The notes beneath the pieces are model-generated. The model did no database searches, was not told where the DNA came from, and saw nothing but the letters and a program-made list of their open reading frames with translations. From NCBI RefSeq assembly GCF_016463485.1, contig NZ_JAEMRD010000003.1, positions 1 through 64,000 on the forward strand: a DNA stretch of 64,000 nt. The letters are read 5' to 3'. The DNA is from Brevundimonas sp. GTDB taxonomy: Bacteria; Pseudomonadota; Alphaproteobacteria; Caulobacterales; Caulobacteraceae. The position numbers and the translations under genes are program-made. Of this stretch, positions 1 to 9,901 are shown one piece after another; position 1 is the first letter of the stretch; the number at the start of each line of letters is the position of its first letter.

Positions 1-256
1 CGGCCGGCTGACGGCGAAAGTCGTGATAAAAGGTCACCACGCCGTGGACATCGGCCCTGCTCAAATTCAGCGCATCAGCGACTACAGGAACGATGCGGTC
101 GTCGATGTATCCGAACTCGGCTTGCACGGCATGCAGCCACGGCAACAGCATGCCGCGATCAATACCCAGCGTCGCCTTCAGCCGGTCGACCGCCGCCGCG
201 TAGATCGGGTCCGCTTGAACACCCGGTCGTTCAATCGGCCTGTCTTTGCGTCCCAT
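1..256 (-). CDS. fdsG: NAD-dependent formate dehydrogenase gamma subunit (NuoE/FdsG-like), truncated by window edge
   Basis: Reverse-strand reading from ATG at 256 gives MGRKDRPIERPGVQADPIYAAAVDRLKATLGIDRGMLLPWLHAVQAEFGYIDDRIVPVVADALNLSRADVHGVVTFYHDFRRQPAG, typical of the NuoE-like FDH gamma N-terminus; not in the ORF track because it runs off the edge. Confidence 0.85.
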   Translation of the reverse strand, partial: MGRKDRPIERPGVQADPIYAAAVDRLKATLGIDRGMLLPWLHAVQAEFGYIDDRIVPVVADALNLSRADVHGVVTFYHDFRRQPA

Positions 257-325
257 CCGACCGGACTGCCGCGCCGGCAGACCACCGTCAAATCGCGGTT
301 TCCAATGGATGATAAGCAGAGACTA

Positions 326-1231
326 TCATGGTGGAGAAAATTTCGGCGCGAGGGCGAGGCCTCGCGCGGCAAGTGCCGCGGCCTTGGCTAACCGGCTGGT
401 CGGTGAACGATCCGAGATGATCAGGCCGACCCTGCTAAAGGGCAATGGATCGTCGAATCGGACCACCCGCGCCCACAGGTCTGTCGGCAGAAGGCTAGCG
501 TAGACATCCGGCACGATCGACGCATAGACGCCGCTCTCGACCAGCGCCATCAGGGCCACATACGAATCCGCCGTCGCGCGGGGATGTACCGCCAGACCCC
601 GTTCAGCGAGATGGGCGTCCAGTATTCTGCGGTTCTGCATCCCTTCGTGGAGCAGGCACAGGGGGTAGGACAGGGCCTCATCTACGCACATGCCTGCGGC
701 GTCGGTCGGGCGGCTGCCCGCTTGGGCAAGAAACACTGCGCGCTCGGAATACAACGGCACGCTGACAACCTGGGCCGGCGGCTCGTGGTCGAGATAGGTG
801 ACCCCAGCGTCCAGCTCGAACGCGGCCAAGCCCCGCTCGATCTCGCGGGAGGTCAGCGAGCGCACGGAGACGGTCAGGTCCGGATGCCCAGCCCTCAACG
901 CCCGCACGAGTGGGCCGATGACGGGCATGGATGCGGGGATCGCACCCAGCCGCAAGTCGCCTCGCAGCGCCCCCGTATCGGCCTCGGCCGCCTGGTGCAG
1001 CCCATCCAGCATGGCAACGACCTGCTGGGCCCAGGGCAGAATGGCCGCACCGTCCGCTGTCAGGCCGATGAAGCGCCGGTCCCGATCGACAAGCCGCTTT
1101 CCCAGCAGATCTTCCAACGTCAGCAGACCCGCCGACAGTGCGGGTTGGGTCACATTGCACGCCGCCGCCGCACGAGCGAAATGCCCCTCTCGGGCCAGGA
1201 CGACGAAATATTCGAGCAGTCGCAGTTGCAT
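326..1231 (-). CDS. LysR family transcriptional regulator
   Basis: N-terminal HTH MQLRLLEYFVVLAREGHFARAAAACNVTQPALSAGLLTLEDLLGKRLVDR; directly upstream of fdsG on the same strand. Confidence 0.93.
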   Translation of the reverse strand: MQLRLLEYFVVLAREGHFARAAAACNVTQPALSAGLLTLEDLLGKRLVDRDRRFIGLTADGAAILPWAQQVVAMLDGLHQAAEADTGALRGDLRLGAIPASMPVIGPLVRALRAGHPDLTVSVRSLTSREIERGLAAFELDAGVTYLDHEPPAQVVSVPLYSERAVFLAQAGSRPTDAAGMCVDEALSYPLCLLHEGMQNRRILDAHLAERGLAVHPRATADSYVALMALVESGVYASIVPDVYASLLPTDLWARVVRFDDPLPFSRVGLIISDRSPTSRLAKAAALAARGLALAPKFSPP

Positions 1232-1330
1232 GACGTGTTCCGTGACGGGTCGACGAGGACATCTGGATCCGTGCTCGGTAATCTCTAGCGGGCGGCTCTG
1301 TCACAGCCAAACTCGCGCGCCATCGCTTGT

Positions 1331-1365
1331 CATTCTAGATACGATCACACATTCTGGATTTGATC
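1331..1365. repeat. Imperfect direct repeat, 16 bp units at 19 bp period, in the LysR/hydrolase intergenic region
   Basis: CATTCTAGATACGATC (1331-1346) and CATTCTGGATTTGATC (1350-1365), 13/16 identical. Confidence 0.6.
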
Positions 1366-1398
1366 GGCTCGTCAGGTGTAGACGGACAAGGCTCGAAC

Positions 1399-2841
1399 AT
1401 GACCATAACATCGCTCGACATGGCGAAATCCGCATCGCCGCCTGGCCGAGCGATGACGACCTGGCCGATCGCAGGCCCACCTGCGCTCACCCTGACGGCC
1501 TTTGACCTCGCCGAGGTCGGATACCGGGTCGATGAACATCTCCTGTCCGGGCACGCCACCGCCTACAAAGCGTCAGGGCCCCAGGGCCGCGACGGCCGCT
1601 GGTCTGCGAGACCGCGAGATACAGCCCAATACGCGACGCGTCTGGTTGTCGTGCGGCCCGTCGATGCGACCCTGTTCAACGGCACGGTCGTCGTTGAATG
1701 GCTGAATGTCAGCGCCGGGGCCGATACCGCGCCGGAGTGGGGATACACGCATCGCGAACTGATCCGGAGCGGCTACGCCTGGATCGGTGTGTCTGCTCAG
1801 AAGGCCGGGATCGATGGCGGCGGACTGATGGCTTTTCCCGGAATGGAGGCTCTGAAAAAGGCCGATCCCGAACGCTACGGATCGCTCAACCACCCCGGTG
1901 ACGCCTTCTGCTACGACATCTTCACCCAGGCCGCAAAGGCGGTTCGGGCCGAGCCGGAGAGACTCTTGGGCGTCCAGGCAGCGAAGACACTGATCGCCGC
2001 CGGAGAGTCACAGTCGGCAGGACGGTTGACGACCTATATCAACGCCATCGCGCCGCTGGAACAGGTGTTCGACGGATATCTGGTCCATTCGCGATTTGGC
2101 GGCGCACCGGGCCTCGGCACGTCGTCGATCCTGATGTCGCTGCTGACCGCGCTGCGGCCGATCCATATGCGCGCCGATACGCCCGTCCCGATCCTGAACT
2201 TCATCACCGAGACCGACCTGATGATGAAGCGGTTCGGCTATCTTCCGGCGCGTCAGCCTGACCATGATCGACTCAGGACCTGGGAGGTCGCGGGCACGGC
2301 TCACGCCGACACCTACGTCATGGGGGCGTCCCCGATGGACAGTGGCACGGCGTCCTTGGAAGCGTTGGCCCGCGCCATGGCCCCGACCTGCGACCTTCTG
2401 GGTCTGACCCTGCCCGGCGAGATCAACGCGGCTCCGCAACACCACTATGTCATGATGGCCGCCTTGTCCGCGCTGAACCGGTGGGTCACCACAGGCGAGG
2501 CTCCGCCGACCGCGCCGCGATTGACGCTGGAAGCCGACAGACCGGCGAGGCTGAAACTTGACGACACCGGCAACGCCGTGGGCGGCATACGCTCGCCCTG
2601 GATGGACGTCCCGACGTGCCGACTGTCCGGGCTGGCCGTAGCGAAAAGCCGGATGGGGGCTCTTTTCGGATCAACCGCTGCCTTCGCACCGGCCGTTCTG
2701 GCCCGCCTCTATCCGGCCGGGTACGACGACTATATGGCAAAGTTTCGTGAGGCGCTGACGGCAGCGATCACCGCCGGTTTCATCCTGCCCCAGGACCGCG
2801 CCGAGATCGAAGCCCTGGCGGCGGCGAGCTATCCGAAGTGA
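1399..2841 (+). CDS. Alpha/beta hydrolase domain-containing protein (Abhydrolase_10-like)
   Basis: ORF 1360..2841, likely start at 1399 (MTITSLDMAKS); VVVEWLNVSAGADTAPEWGYTHRELIRSGYAWIGVSAQKAGI and ESQSAGRL motifs. Confidence 0.75.
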   Translation: MTITSLDMAKSASPPGRAMTTWPIAGPPALTLTAFDLAEVGYRVDEHLLSGHATAYKASGPQGRDGRWSARPRDTAQYATRLVVVRPVDATLFNGTVVVEWLNVSAGADTAPEWGYTHRELIRSGYAWIGVSAQKAGIDGGGLMAFPGMEALKKADPERYGSLNHPGDAFCYDIFTQAAKAVRAEPERLLGVQAAKTLIAAGESQSAGRLTTYINAIAPLEQVFDGYLVHSRFGGAPGLGTSSILMSLLTALRPIHMRADTPVPILNFITETDLMMKRFGYLPARQPDHDRLRTWEVAGTAHADTYVMGASPMDSGTASLEALARAMAPTCDLLGLTLPGEINAAPQHHYVMMAALSALNRWVTTGEAPPTAPRLTLEADRPARLKLDDTGNAVGGIRSPWMDVPTCRLSGLAVAKSRMGALFGSTAAFAPAVLARLYPAGYDDYMAKFREALTAAITAGFILPQDRAEIEALAAASYPK

Positions 2842-3434
2842 GCTGAACCTCGGGGTGTCTGCTCCGCGTCGGACCGGATGCCTTCGAGCAGCAGGGCCAG
2901 GATGCGCGGCGCGCGGACCCGGCGCTCCTCCAGTCCCCACCGCTTCAAGGCAGACCCCGCCATGACGGTCAGGTCCAGCAGGTCCGTCTCGTCGAGATCC
3001 AGACGGACGATCCCGGCGCGGCGCGCGGTCTCCAGCGGAACCTGACAGATGGCGACGAACCGAGCCAGCAGCGGTGCCGGAACAATGAGGTCGCTGTCCA
3101 GCAGAGGTGCGACGTCGATGTCCTGGTCGATCATGGTCCGGATGAGGCTCAGCAGCCCGTCCGGCTGATCCGCGAGATCGGCCGCCTGGGCTTCGAGGTC
3201 GTCGAGGTTGCGGTTCAAGAGGGCGACGACCAGGTCGATCCGCTCCGGGAAATGCCGATACAGGGTGCCCCGCCCTACCCCGGCCCGTTTCGCGATCTCG
3301 CCCAGCGGTGCCTCGACGCCGCCCGCCGCGAACACCTGAGCCGCCGCGTCCAGCAGGGCAGCCCGATGACGGACCACATCCTTGCGCGGCAATGGCTTCG
3401 GAACAGAAATCGTCTTTTTGTTCAAAACGGACAT
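2829..3434 (-). CDS. TetR/AcrR family transcriptional regulator
   Basis: Internal start MSVLNKKTISVPKPLPRKD; AAQVFAAGGVEAPLGEIAKRAGVGRGTLYRHFPERIDLV HTH; divergent from the GMC gene. Confidence 0.92.
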   Translation of the reverse strand: MSVLNKKTISVPKPLPRKDVVRHRAALLDAAAQVFAAGGVEAPLGEIAKRAGVGRGTLYRHFPERIDLVVALLNRNLDDLEAQAADLADQPDGLLSLIRTMIDQDIDVAPLLDSDLIVPAPLLARFVAICQVPLETARRAGIVRLDLDETDLLDLTVMAGSALKRWGLEERRVRAPRILALLLEGIRSDAEQTPRGSAHFG

Positions 3435-3519
3435 TGATGTACTGTTTTTTCGGGTGGATAGTCGTCGTCTGGAACCGCGACCGACGCAAGCGTCACGGAC
3501 CATACAAGGGACGAAAACC

Positions 3520-5175
3520 GTGCAGGACCAATTCGACTACATCGTCATCGGTGCAGGTTCGGCGGGCTGCGTGCTCGCCAACCGACTGTCGGCCGACCCG
3601 GCCAACTCGGTCTTGCTGGTCGAGAGCGGGCCTTCAGACGACAGCCTGTTCGTTAGGATGCCACGCGGGATCGGCGTGCTGCTCACCCCCGGCAACGAGC
3701 GGCTGTTCACCTACGAGGCGCGCCAGGGCGGCAATCGCAAGACCGAGACCTGGGTTAAGGGTCGTACGCTCGGCGGATCCAGCTCGGTCAACGGCATGGT
3801 CTATATCCGGGGCGCGCCCCGCGATTTCGACGGCTGGGAAGCCGAAGGCTGCATTGGCTGGGGCTGGGACGAGATGCGTCGTCGCTTCATCGAGCTGGAA
3901 GACCACGAACTGGGGGTGGGCCCGGATCGGGGCGTCGGCGGGCCGCTGAAGATCAGCGTGCCCGCGTTCGGCGATCCGATGAGCGAGGCGTTGATCACCG
4001 GCGCGGGCGAACTGGGTGTGCCCCGGGCCCGCGACATCAATGACCGGGCCTCAGTCGATGACGGCGGGTTCGGCTATCAGCCGGTGACGATCCACGACGG
4101 CTCGCGATTCAGCGCCGCCAAGGCCTTCATCCACCCGATCCGCAAGCGTGACAATCTGACGGTCGTCAGCGACACCCACGCCCTGCGCCTCCATTTCGAC
4201 GGGACGCGAGTCACCGGAGTAAGGCTGCGCGGCAAGGCCGGCGAGCGTGACGTCCGGTGCGGGCGCGAAGTCATCCTCAGCGCCGGCGCGATCGAGACCC
4301 CCAAGCTGCTGCAACTGTCGGGGATCGGCCCGCGCGACCTGCTGACCTCGCTGGGAATCGACGTGGTCGCCGAGGCGCCCAACGTCGGCAAGAACCTGAT
4401 CGAGCATCGCTATCTGTCGATCCAGCACCGCAGCCGTGCGCCCAGCCAGAACGAGAAGCTGCGCGGGCCGGCTATGCTGGGCAGCCTGCTGACCTATCTG
4501 TTTACCGGCAAGGGCCCGATGACGCGCGGCGCCTACGAGGGTGGGGGCTTCATCAAGACCGACCCGGCGCTGGCACACCCGGACATCCAGATCGGCGTCG
4601 GCCTGTTCTCCATGGCAGAGATGGGGATGTCGCTGGACGGTGCTCCGGAGCCGAAACCGGGCGAGACGCCCAAGCCGCCGAAGATGCAGGTCGATTCCGC
4701 GCCTGGAGTCTCGGTGGGTGGCTATTTCACCCAGCCCAAGAGCCGGGGCGAGATGCGGATCCAGTCGGCCGATCCCGATACGCCCCCGATCATCGACGCC
4801 AACTATTTCTCTCATCCCGACGACCGCAAACACTCCATCGCGATGGTCCGCTGGATCCGACGGTTGATGCGGACCGAGGCGGTTCGACCTCTGATCGTCG
4901 AGGAACTGGTTCCCGGTCCCGCCTGCGAAACCGATGACGAGATCATCGAGGCCTTTCTGACACTTGGGACCACCGCCTTCCACGTCGCAGGAACCTGCCG
5001 GATGGGATCGGATGCTCAGTCAGTCGTCGATCCTCGATTGCGCGTCCGGGGTGTCAGCGGTCTGCGCGTCATGGACACCTCCGTGATGCCCACTCTGGTG
5101 TCCGGCAACACCAATGCGGCGACCCAGGCCATGGCCCTGCGCGCCGCAGATCTGATCCTCGAAGACGCCGCCTGA
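3520..5175 (+). CDS. GMC family FAD-dependent oxidoreductase (choline dehydrogenase-like)
   Basis: Probable GTG start; DYIVIGAGSAGCVLANRLS, GGSSSVNGMVYIRG, C-terminal FHVAGTCRMG...SGNTNAATQAMALRAAD. Confidence 0.93.
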   Translation: MQDQFDYIVIGAGSAGCVLANRLSADPANSVLLVESGPSDDSLFVRMPRGIGVLLTPGNERLFTYEARQGGNRKTETWVKGRTLGGSSSVNGMVYIRGAPRDFDGWEAEGCIGWGWDEMRRRFIELEDHELGVGPDRGVGGPLKISVPAFGDPMSEALITGAGELGVPRARDINDRASVDDGGFGYQPVTIHDGSRFSAAKAFIHPIRKRDNLTVVSDTHALRLHFDGTRVTGVRLRGKAGERDVRCGREVILSAGAIETPKLLQLSGIGPRDLLTSLGIDVVAEAPNVGKNLIEHRYLSIQHRSRAPSQNEKLRGPAMLGSLLTYLFTGKGPMTRGAYEGGGFIKTDPALAHPDIQIGVGLFSMAEMGMSLDGAPEPKPGETPKPPKMQVDSAPGVSVGGYFTQPKSRGEMRIQSADPDTPPIIDANYFSHPDDRKHSIAMVRWIRRLMRTEAVRPLIVEELVPGPACETDDEIIEAFLTLGTTAFHVAGTCRMGSDAQSVVDPRLRVRGVSGLRVMDTSVMPTLVSGNTNAATQAMALRAADLILEDAA

Positions 5176-5212
5176 CGGCTGACCCCTCCCCTATTCTCTG
5201 GAGACCACCACC

Positions 5213-6703
5213 GTGGACATCCCCTTCACCGACATCAGCAACCTCTATATCGACGGCAGATGGGTACCAGGTGACGCACCCGCCGAGGCGGTCCTGAACC
5301 CCGCAACGGAACAGATCATCGGCCATGCGCCGGTCGGCGGCGTCGGCATGGCGGACGCCGCAGTCGATGCGGCGCGACGGGCCTTCGACAGTGGCCCGTG
5401 GCCGCTGATGTCGATGGCTGAGCGGGTAGCGGTGATGACCCGCCTTCACGCCGCACTCGAGGCGCGCAAGGCCCGGATCGCCGCCCTGATCGTCGCCGAG
5501 GTCGGATGTTCACAGGGCATCACCTGGGCCATGCAGGTCCAGGCACCGCTCGACCATTTCCGCGACGCCATGGTCCACGCCATGCGCGACACCACGGTGC
5601 AGTTGCCGATCGAGGCCACCCCCAACCCGATGAACCCGGAAGGGCCTCAGATTCTCGGAGGAACGACCGTGGTGCGCGAACCGGTCGGGGTGGTCGCCGG
5701 GATCACCGGCTACAACTTCCCCTTCCTGCTGAACCTGTCGAAGGTCGCGCCTGTCTTGCTGGCCGGCAACACCCTGGTGCTCAAGCCGTCGGCCTTCACG
5801 CCGTTCTCGGCCCTGTTGTTCGGTGAGGCGGCCGACGAGGCAGGCCTGCCCCCCGGCGTGCTCAACATCGTCAATGGAGGGCTCGAGGTCGGCCAACTGC
5901 TGACGACCGATCCCCGTGTCGACTTGGTCAGTTTCACGGGCTCCGAAACCGTCGGTGCCGCGATCATGGCCCAGGCCTCGCCGACCCTGAAACGCGTGCA
6001 TCTGGAACTCGGCGGCAAGTCAGCCCTGATCATTCGCCACGACGCCGACGTGCAGCGCGCGGCCATGACGGTGGTCGGGATGCTGTCGGTCAATGCGGGC
6101 CAGGGCTGCGCCCTGTTGACGCGCCTGCTGGTCCACAACAGCATCCGCCCGGCCTTCGTCGAGACGGTCAAGGCCTTCGCCGCCATGTGGAAGATCGGCG
6201 ATCCGGCCGATCCCAGCGTCATGATGGGGCCACTGATCCGCGAGTCGCAGCGCGCCAAGGTCGAACACTATATCCAGCTGGGTCTCGATTCCGGAGCAAA
6301 GCTGATCCACGGCGGCGGGCGACCGGCGGGCCTGGACAAGGGGTTCTTCACCGACCTGACGCTGTTCGACGATGTCGACAACAACTCGGCCATCGCCCAG
6401 GACGAGATCTTCGGGCCGGTCGGCTGCATCATCGGCTTCGACACCGACGACGAGGCGATCCAGATCGCCAACGATTCTCGCTACGGCCTGAACGGCGGCA
6501 TCGAGACTGCCGACGCCGCGACCGGTTATGCGATGGCCAGACGTATCCGCGCGGGCAGCGTGATGATCAACGGCGGCACCGGCAAGATGAGCTTCGCCCC
6601 CATCGGTGGCTACAAGCGATCCGGCGTCGGCCGCGAGTACGGGCCGGACTGGCTCAAGGAATTCACCCAGGAGAAATCCATCTTCTATCCGGTCGGCCGC
6701 TAG
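5213..6703 (+). CDS. Aldehyde dehydrogenase family protein
   Basis: LYIDGRWV, GYNFPFLLNLSKVAPVLLAGNTLVLKPS, VSFTGSETVG, LELGGKSALI, NAGQGCALLTRLLV. Confidence 0.95.
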   Translation: MDIPFTDISNLYIDGRWVPGDAPAEAVLNPATEQIIGHAPVGGVGMADAAVDAARRAFDSGPWPLMSMAERVAVMTRLHAALEARKARIAALIVAEVGCSQGITWAMQVQAPLDHFRDAMVHAMRDTTVQLPIEATPNPMNPEGPQILGGTTVVREPVGVVAGITGYNFPFLLNLSKVAPVLLAGNTLVLKPSAFTPFSALLFGEAADEAGLPPGVLNIVNGGLEVGQLLTTDPRVDLVSFTGSETVGAAIMAQASPTLKRVHLELGGKSALIIRHDADVQRAAMTVVGMLSVNAGQGCALLTRLLVHNSIRPAFVETVKAFAAMWKIGDPADPSVMMGPLIRESQRAKVEHYIQLGLDSGAKLIHGGGRPAGLDKGFFTDLTLFDDVDNNSAIAQDEIFGPVGCIIGFDTDDEAIQIANDSRYGLNGGIETADAATGYAMARRIRAGSVMINGGTGKMSFAPIGGYKRSGVGREYGPDWLKEFTQEKSIFYPVGR

Positions 6704-6798
6704 CGGCGACAGGCGACGGCGTGCAGGCCCCGTCGGCCATCGGCGGATCAATAAAGGCGCAAGGCCGATCCAACGGCGCGCTCAAGGGAGACTGAGAC

Positions 6799-8457
6799 AT
6801 GGCTGACACTTTCGCCGCGCCGAACCGGCGTACACTGTTCGGTGCAGCGGCGCTCGCCGCCGGCGCCGCCCTTTCGACCGAGGCCATGGCCTCGTCTGGC
6901 GTTGTCGCACAGGCCACGCCAGAGGCTCCATCCAGCCCAGGGTTCCCGGTCGTCGAGACCACCCACGGCAAGGTGCGCGGCCAGACGAATGGCGATGTGC
7001 GACAGTTCAAGGGCATCCCCTACGGTGCCCCGACCGGAGGTCGAGACCGCTTCATGCCGCCGCGCAAGCCGGAACCCTGGACCGGTGTCCGCGACGCGCT
7101 CGGCTTCGGCCCGGTCAGTCCCCAGACCCTGATCGATCTGCGCGCCGACCTGGCCATGCTGGTGCAGTGGGACCGTCAGGAGGGCGGCATGGGAGAGAGC
7201 CCGCTGCACCTCAATATCTGGACCCAGGGTCTGGACGACGGCAAGAAGCGGCCGGTGCTGGTCTCGATCCACGGCGGTGGTTTCGAGAGCGGATCGGGCA
7301 ATGCGCCCGGCTTCGACGGGGCCCAGCTGGCCCGCTACGGCGACGTCGTGGTGGTGACGGTCAGCCACCGGCTGGCCAGTTTCGGCTATATCAACCTGGT
7401 CGACAACGGCGCACCGGCCGAGTTCGCCTCGGCGGGCGTGACCGGCATCATGGACCTGGTCCTGTCGCTGGAATGGGTGCGCGACAATATCGCTGCCTTC
7501 GGCGGGGATCCGGCCAATGTGACGATCTTCGGCCAGTCCGGCGGGGGCTACAAGACGACCGTGCTTTTAGCCACGCCCGCCGCCAAGGGCCTGTTCCACC
7601 GGGCGATGGTCCAGAGCGGCTCGGCGCTGAAGCTTACGGAACGCGAAGCCTCGGCCCGCACAGCTGCGGCCCTGCTGAACCATCTGGGGATTGACAAAAG
7701 CCGCATCACCGACCTGCAACAGGTGCCGTGGACCACGCTGCTGGAGGCCCAGACGGCGGTGGCAGCAATGCCGACCGGCGGGCGGTTCTCGCCTGTGCTC
7801 GACGGGTCCTATCTGCCGCGTCATCCGTTCGATCCGAGCGGTCCGGCGGAGTCGGCCGACATCCCCCTGATTATCTCGACGACGCTCGAGGACGGCGGCC
7901 TCATCAGCTTTAACTGGGACCTGGACGAGGCGGGACTGAAGGCTCAGATGGCCGCAAGGATGGGTCCGCTCGGCGACCAGGCCGTCGCCCTGTACCGCGC
8001 CCGCTATCCGAACAAATCGCCCTTCCTGATCCAGGCCCAGATCGCGACCGATGCCGGCTTCCGCAAGAACGCGATCCTCCAGGCCGAGCGCAAGGCAGCC
8101 CAGAGCCCAGGCAAGGTCTGGATGTACCAGTGGGATTGGGAAACCCCGGCATACGACGGCAAGTTCGGAGCCATCCACGGTATCGACGTCTCGGCGTCGT
8201 TCCACAACTACCGCGACGGCATGGTCGGCTGCGGCGTGGCGTCGGGGCGGCTGATGTGCGACCGACTGGCCTCGACGCTGATCGCCTTCGCCAAGACCGG
8301 CAATCCGAACAACGAACAGATCCCCGCTTGGCCCGCCTATGACGCCGGGACACGCGCAACGATGATTTTCGACAACGAGATGCGCGTCGAGAACGATCCC
8401 AGGTCGGAGATCCTCGGGTTCTGGAACAGCCTGCCGGCACCCACGCCGGCGCGGTAG
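6799..8457 (+). CDS. Type-B carboxylesterase, secreted (RR-containing signal peptide)
   Basis: [19 protein letters not shown] leader; [52 protein letters not shown] nucleophile elbow. Confidence 0.92.
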   Translation: MADTFAAPNRRTLFGAAALAAGAALSTEAMASSGVVAQATPEAPSSPGFPVVETTHGKVRGQTNGDVRQFKGIPYGAPTGGRDRFMPPRKPEPWTGVRDALGFGPVSPQTLIDLRADLAMLVQWDRQEGGMGESPLHLNIWTQGLDDGKKRPVLVSIHGGGFESGSGNAPGFDGAQLARYGDVVVVTVSHRLASFGYINLVDNGAPAEFASAGVTGIMDLVLSLEWVRDNIAAFGGDPANVTIFGQSGGGYKTTVLLATPAAKGLFHRAMVQSGSALKLTEREASARTAAALLNHLGIDKSRITDLQQVPWTTLLEAQTAVAAMPTGGRFSPVLDGSYLPRHPFDPSGPAESADIPLIISTTLEDGGLISFNWDLDEAGLKAQMAARMGPLGDQAVALYRARYPNKSPFLIQAQIATDAGFRKNAILQAERKAAQSPGKVWMYQWDWETPAYDGKFGAIHGIDVSASFHNYRDGMVGCGVASGRLMCDRLASTLIAFAKTGNPNNEQIPAWPAYDAGTRATMIFDNEMRVENDPRSEILGFWNSLPAPTPAR

Positions 8458-8461
8458 ACCC

Positions 8462-9808
8462 TCAAAGCCGTGGCAAGTTCTGTGTCCGCTCAAGGACGAT
8501 GCGTCGCGCCAGTGGTGCATCGCCCCTGAGCAGGGCCTGACGCAGACCTGGAACCGACGCAACGGCGGGGGCCGTAACTTGCGTGGAGACGGCCGCCACG
8601 ACGGACAGGAATATCTCGATCGCGTCATCGCCGGACAACGGACCGAGTTGGTCAAAAATCGATGACTCACCGACGGATTTCAACCGCTCTGCACGGACGG
8701 CATCCGGCGTCTCGCAGGCGGCGCTCACCGCCTCGAGCTGGAGCTGTCGATGGAAGGACGCCAGATCGTCGGAGGCGACCGTCGTCTGCCCCAGATACTC
8801 AAGCGCGCGCGCAACGGCCCGAGCCGGGTCGGGCACTGTGACGACCACGCCACCGGAACGCCCGCGCTCCATTCGGACCACCCCGTTCTGCTCCAGAATG
8901 CGGACGGCCTGTCTAAGGGTGCCCACCGTGACCTTGTAACGCGCCAACAGGTCGCCCGCCCCGCCGATCCTCGCACCCGGCCGCCAGCCGAGCAGGCGAA
9001 CGTCACGCAGCAGCTCGCGCGCCAGGCGCTCGGCCGGGCTGGATCCGCCGCCTATGGGCTGTTCAGTCTCGATCGGCGGCAGGAGGCGACCCTCCCTGTC
9101 GATGGCGCTCCAGGCGTCCTGGCTGTCCCGGATCACGGCCAGTTGTCGGCGGCGCAGATCGAAAAGAGCGGCGACATCGCCGGCCATTTGCGCGTCGACC
9201 ATTTCCAGCAGGGCGTCCCACCACGAGCGCTGAAAGTCCTGCCCCCCGGCGACGACGCTGTAGGGTGCCAGATCCTGGCCGTAGTCGGCCGTCACCTCAT
9301 AGGCGAGACCGGCCAGAGGGTCCCTGACCAGACGTCGGATGGCGACCATCAACTGACCGATCTCGCCGGCGGGCATGAGGCCGGCATTGCTCGCGCGCCT
9401 TAGCCGTTGGGCCAGCTGGCGTATGCGCTGGCACTCGACCAGCTCAAGCCTTGGCGTCGCTGTCAGAAAGACGTGTGTGTCGGTCGCCTTCAACAAGCGT
9501 TCGAGGGCGTGGGGGCCCTTCATCCGGCTTTCCAGCACAATGGCGAGCGCCCTACCGGCTGAACGTGGATCGGGAGGAGAGACGACTAGGCCACCGCCCG
9601 CGCCCCGCTTCATCGTGGCGACGCCACGCTCATCGAGAATGCGGACCGCCTGACGCAGGATTGACCGCCCGACATCGTGGCGAGCGCGTAGATCCTGCTC
9701 GGACGCGACCACGTCTCCCGGCTTCAGGTTCGATCCCCGGATCAGGTCCGTCAGTTGTGTCGCGAGTTGGACGGCGGCCGGATCGGCGGACATGGTTCTA
9801 ACCGTCAT
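8462..9808 (-). CDS. GntR/FadR-like regulator with two tandem winged-HTH domains
   Basis: Two HTH copies in one ORF: SEQDLRARHDVGRSILRQAVRILDERGVATMKRGAGGGLVVSPPDP and AGDLLARYKVTVGTLRQAVRILEQNGVVRMERGRSGGVVVTVPDP. Confidence 0.88.
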   Translation of the reverse strand: MTVRTMSADPAAVQLATQLTDLIRGSNLKPGDVVASEQDLRARHDVGRSILRQAVRILDERGVATMKRGAGGGLVVSPPDPRSAGRALAIVLESRMKGPHALERLLKATDTHVFLTATPRLELVECQRIRQLAQRLRRASNAGLMPAGEIGQLMVAIRRLVRDPLAGLAYEVTADYGQDLAPYSVVAGGQDFQRSWWDALLEMVDAQMAGDVAALFDLRRRQLAVIRDSQDAWSAIDREGRLLPPIETEQPIGGGSSPAERLARELLRDVRLLGWRPGARIGGAGDLLARYKVTVGTLRQAVRILEQNGVVRMERGRSGGVVVTVPDPARAVARALEYLGQTTVASDDLASFHRQLQLEAVSAACETPDAVRAERLKSVGESSIFDQLGPLSGDDAIEIFLSVVAAVSTQVTAPAVASVPGLRQALLRGDAPLARRIVLERTQNLPRL

Positions 9809-9901
9809 TGTCGCACGGACGCCGCCGATCGATACGCGATCCGGCGAGGCCCGGATAGAGACATCGATCGACGGCGCTTGCGCGACGCGCCGAAACCCGG
9901 A

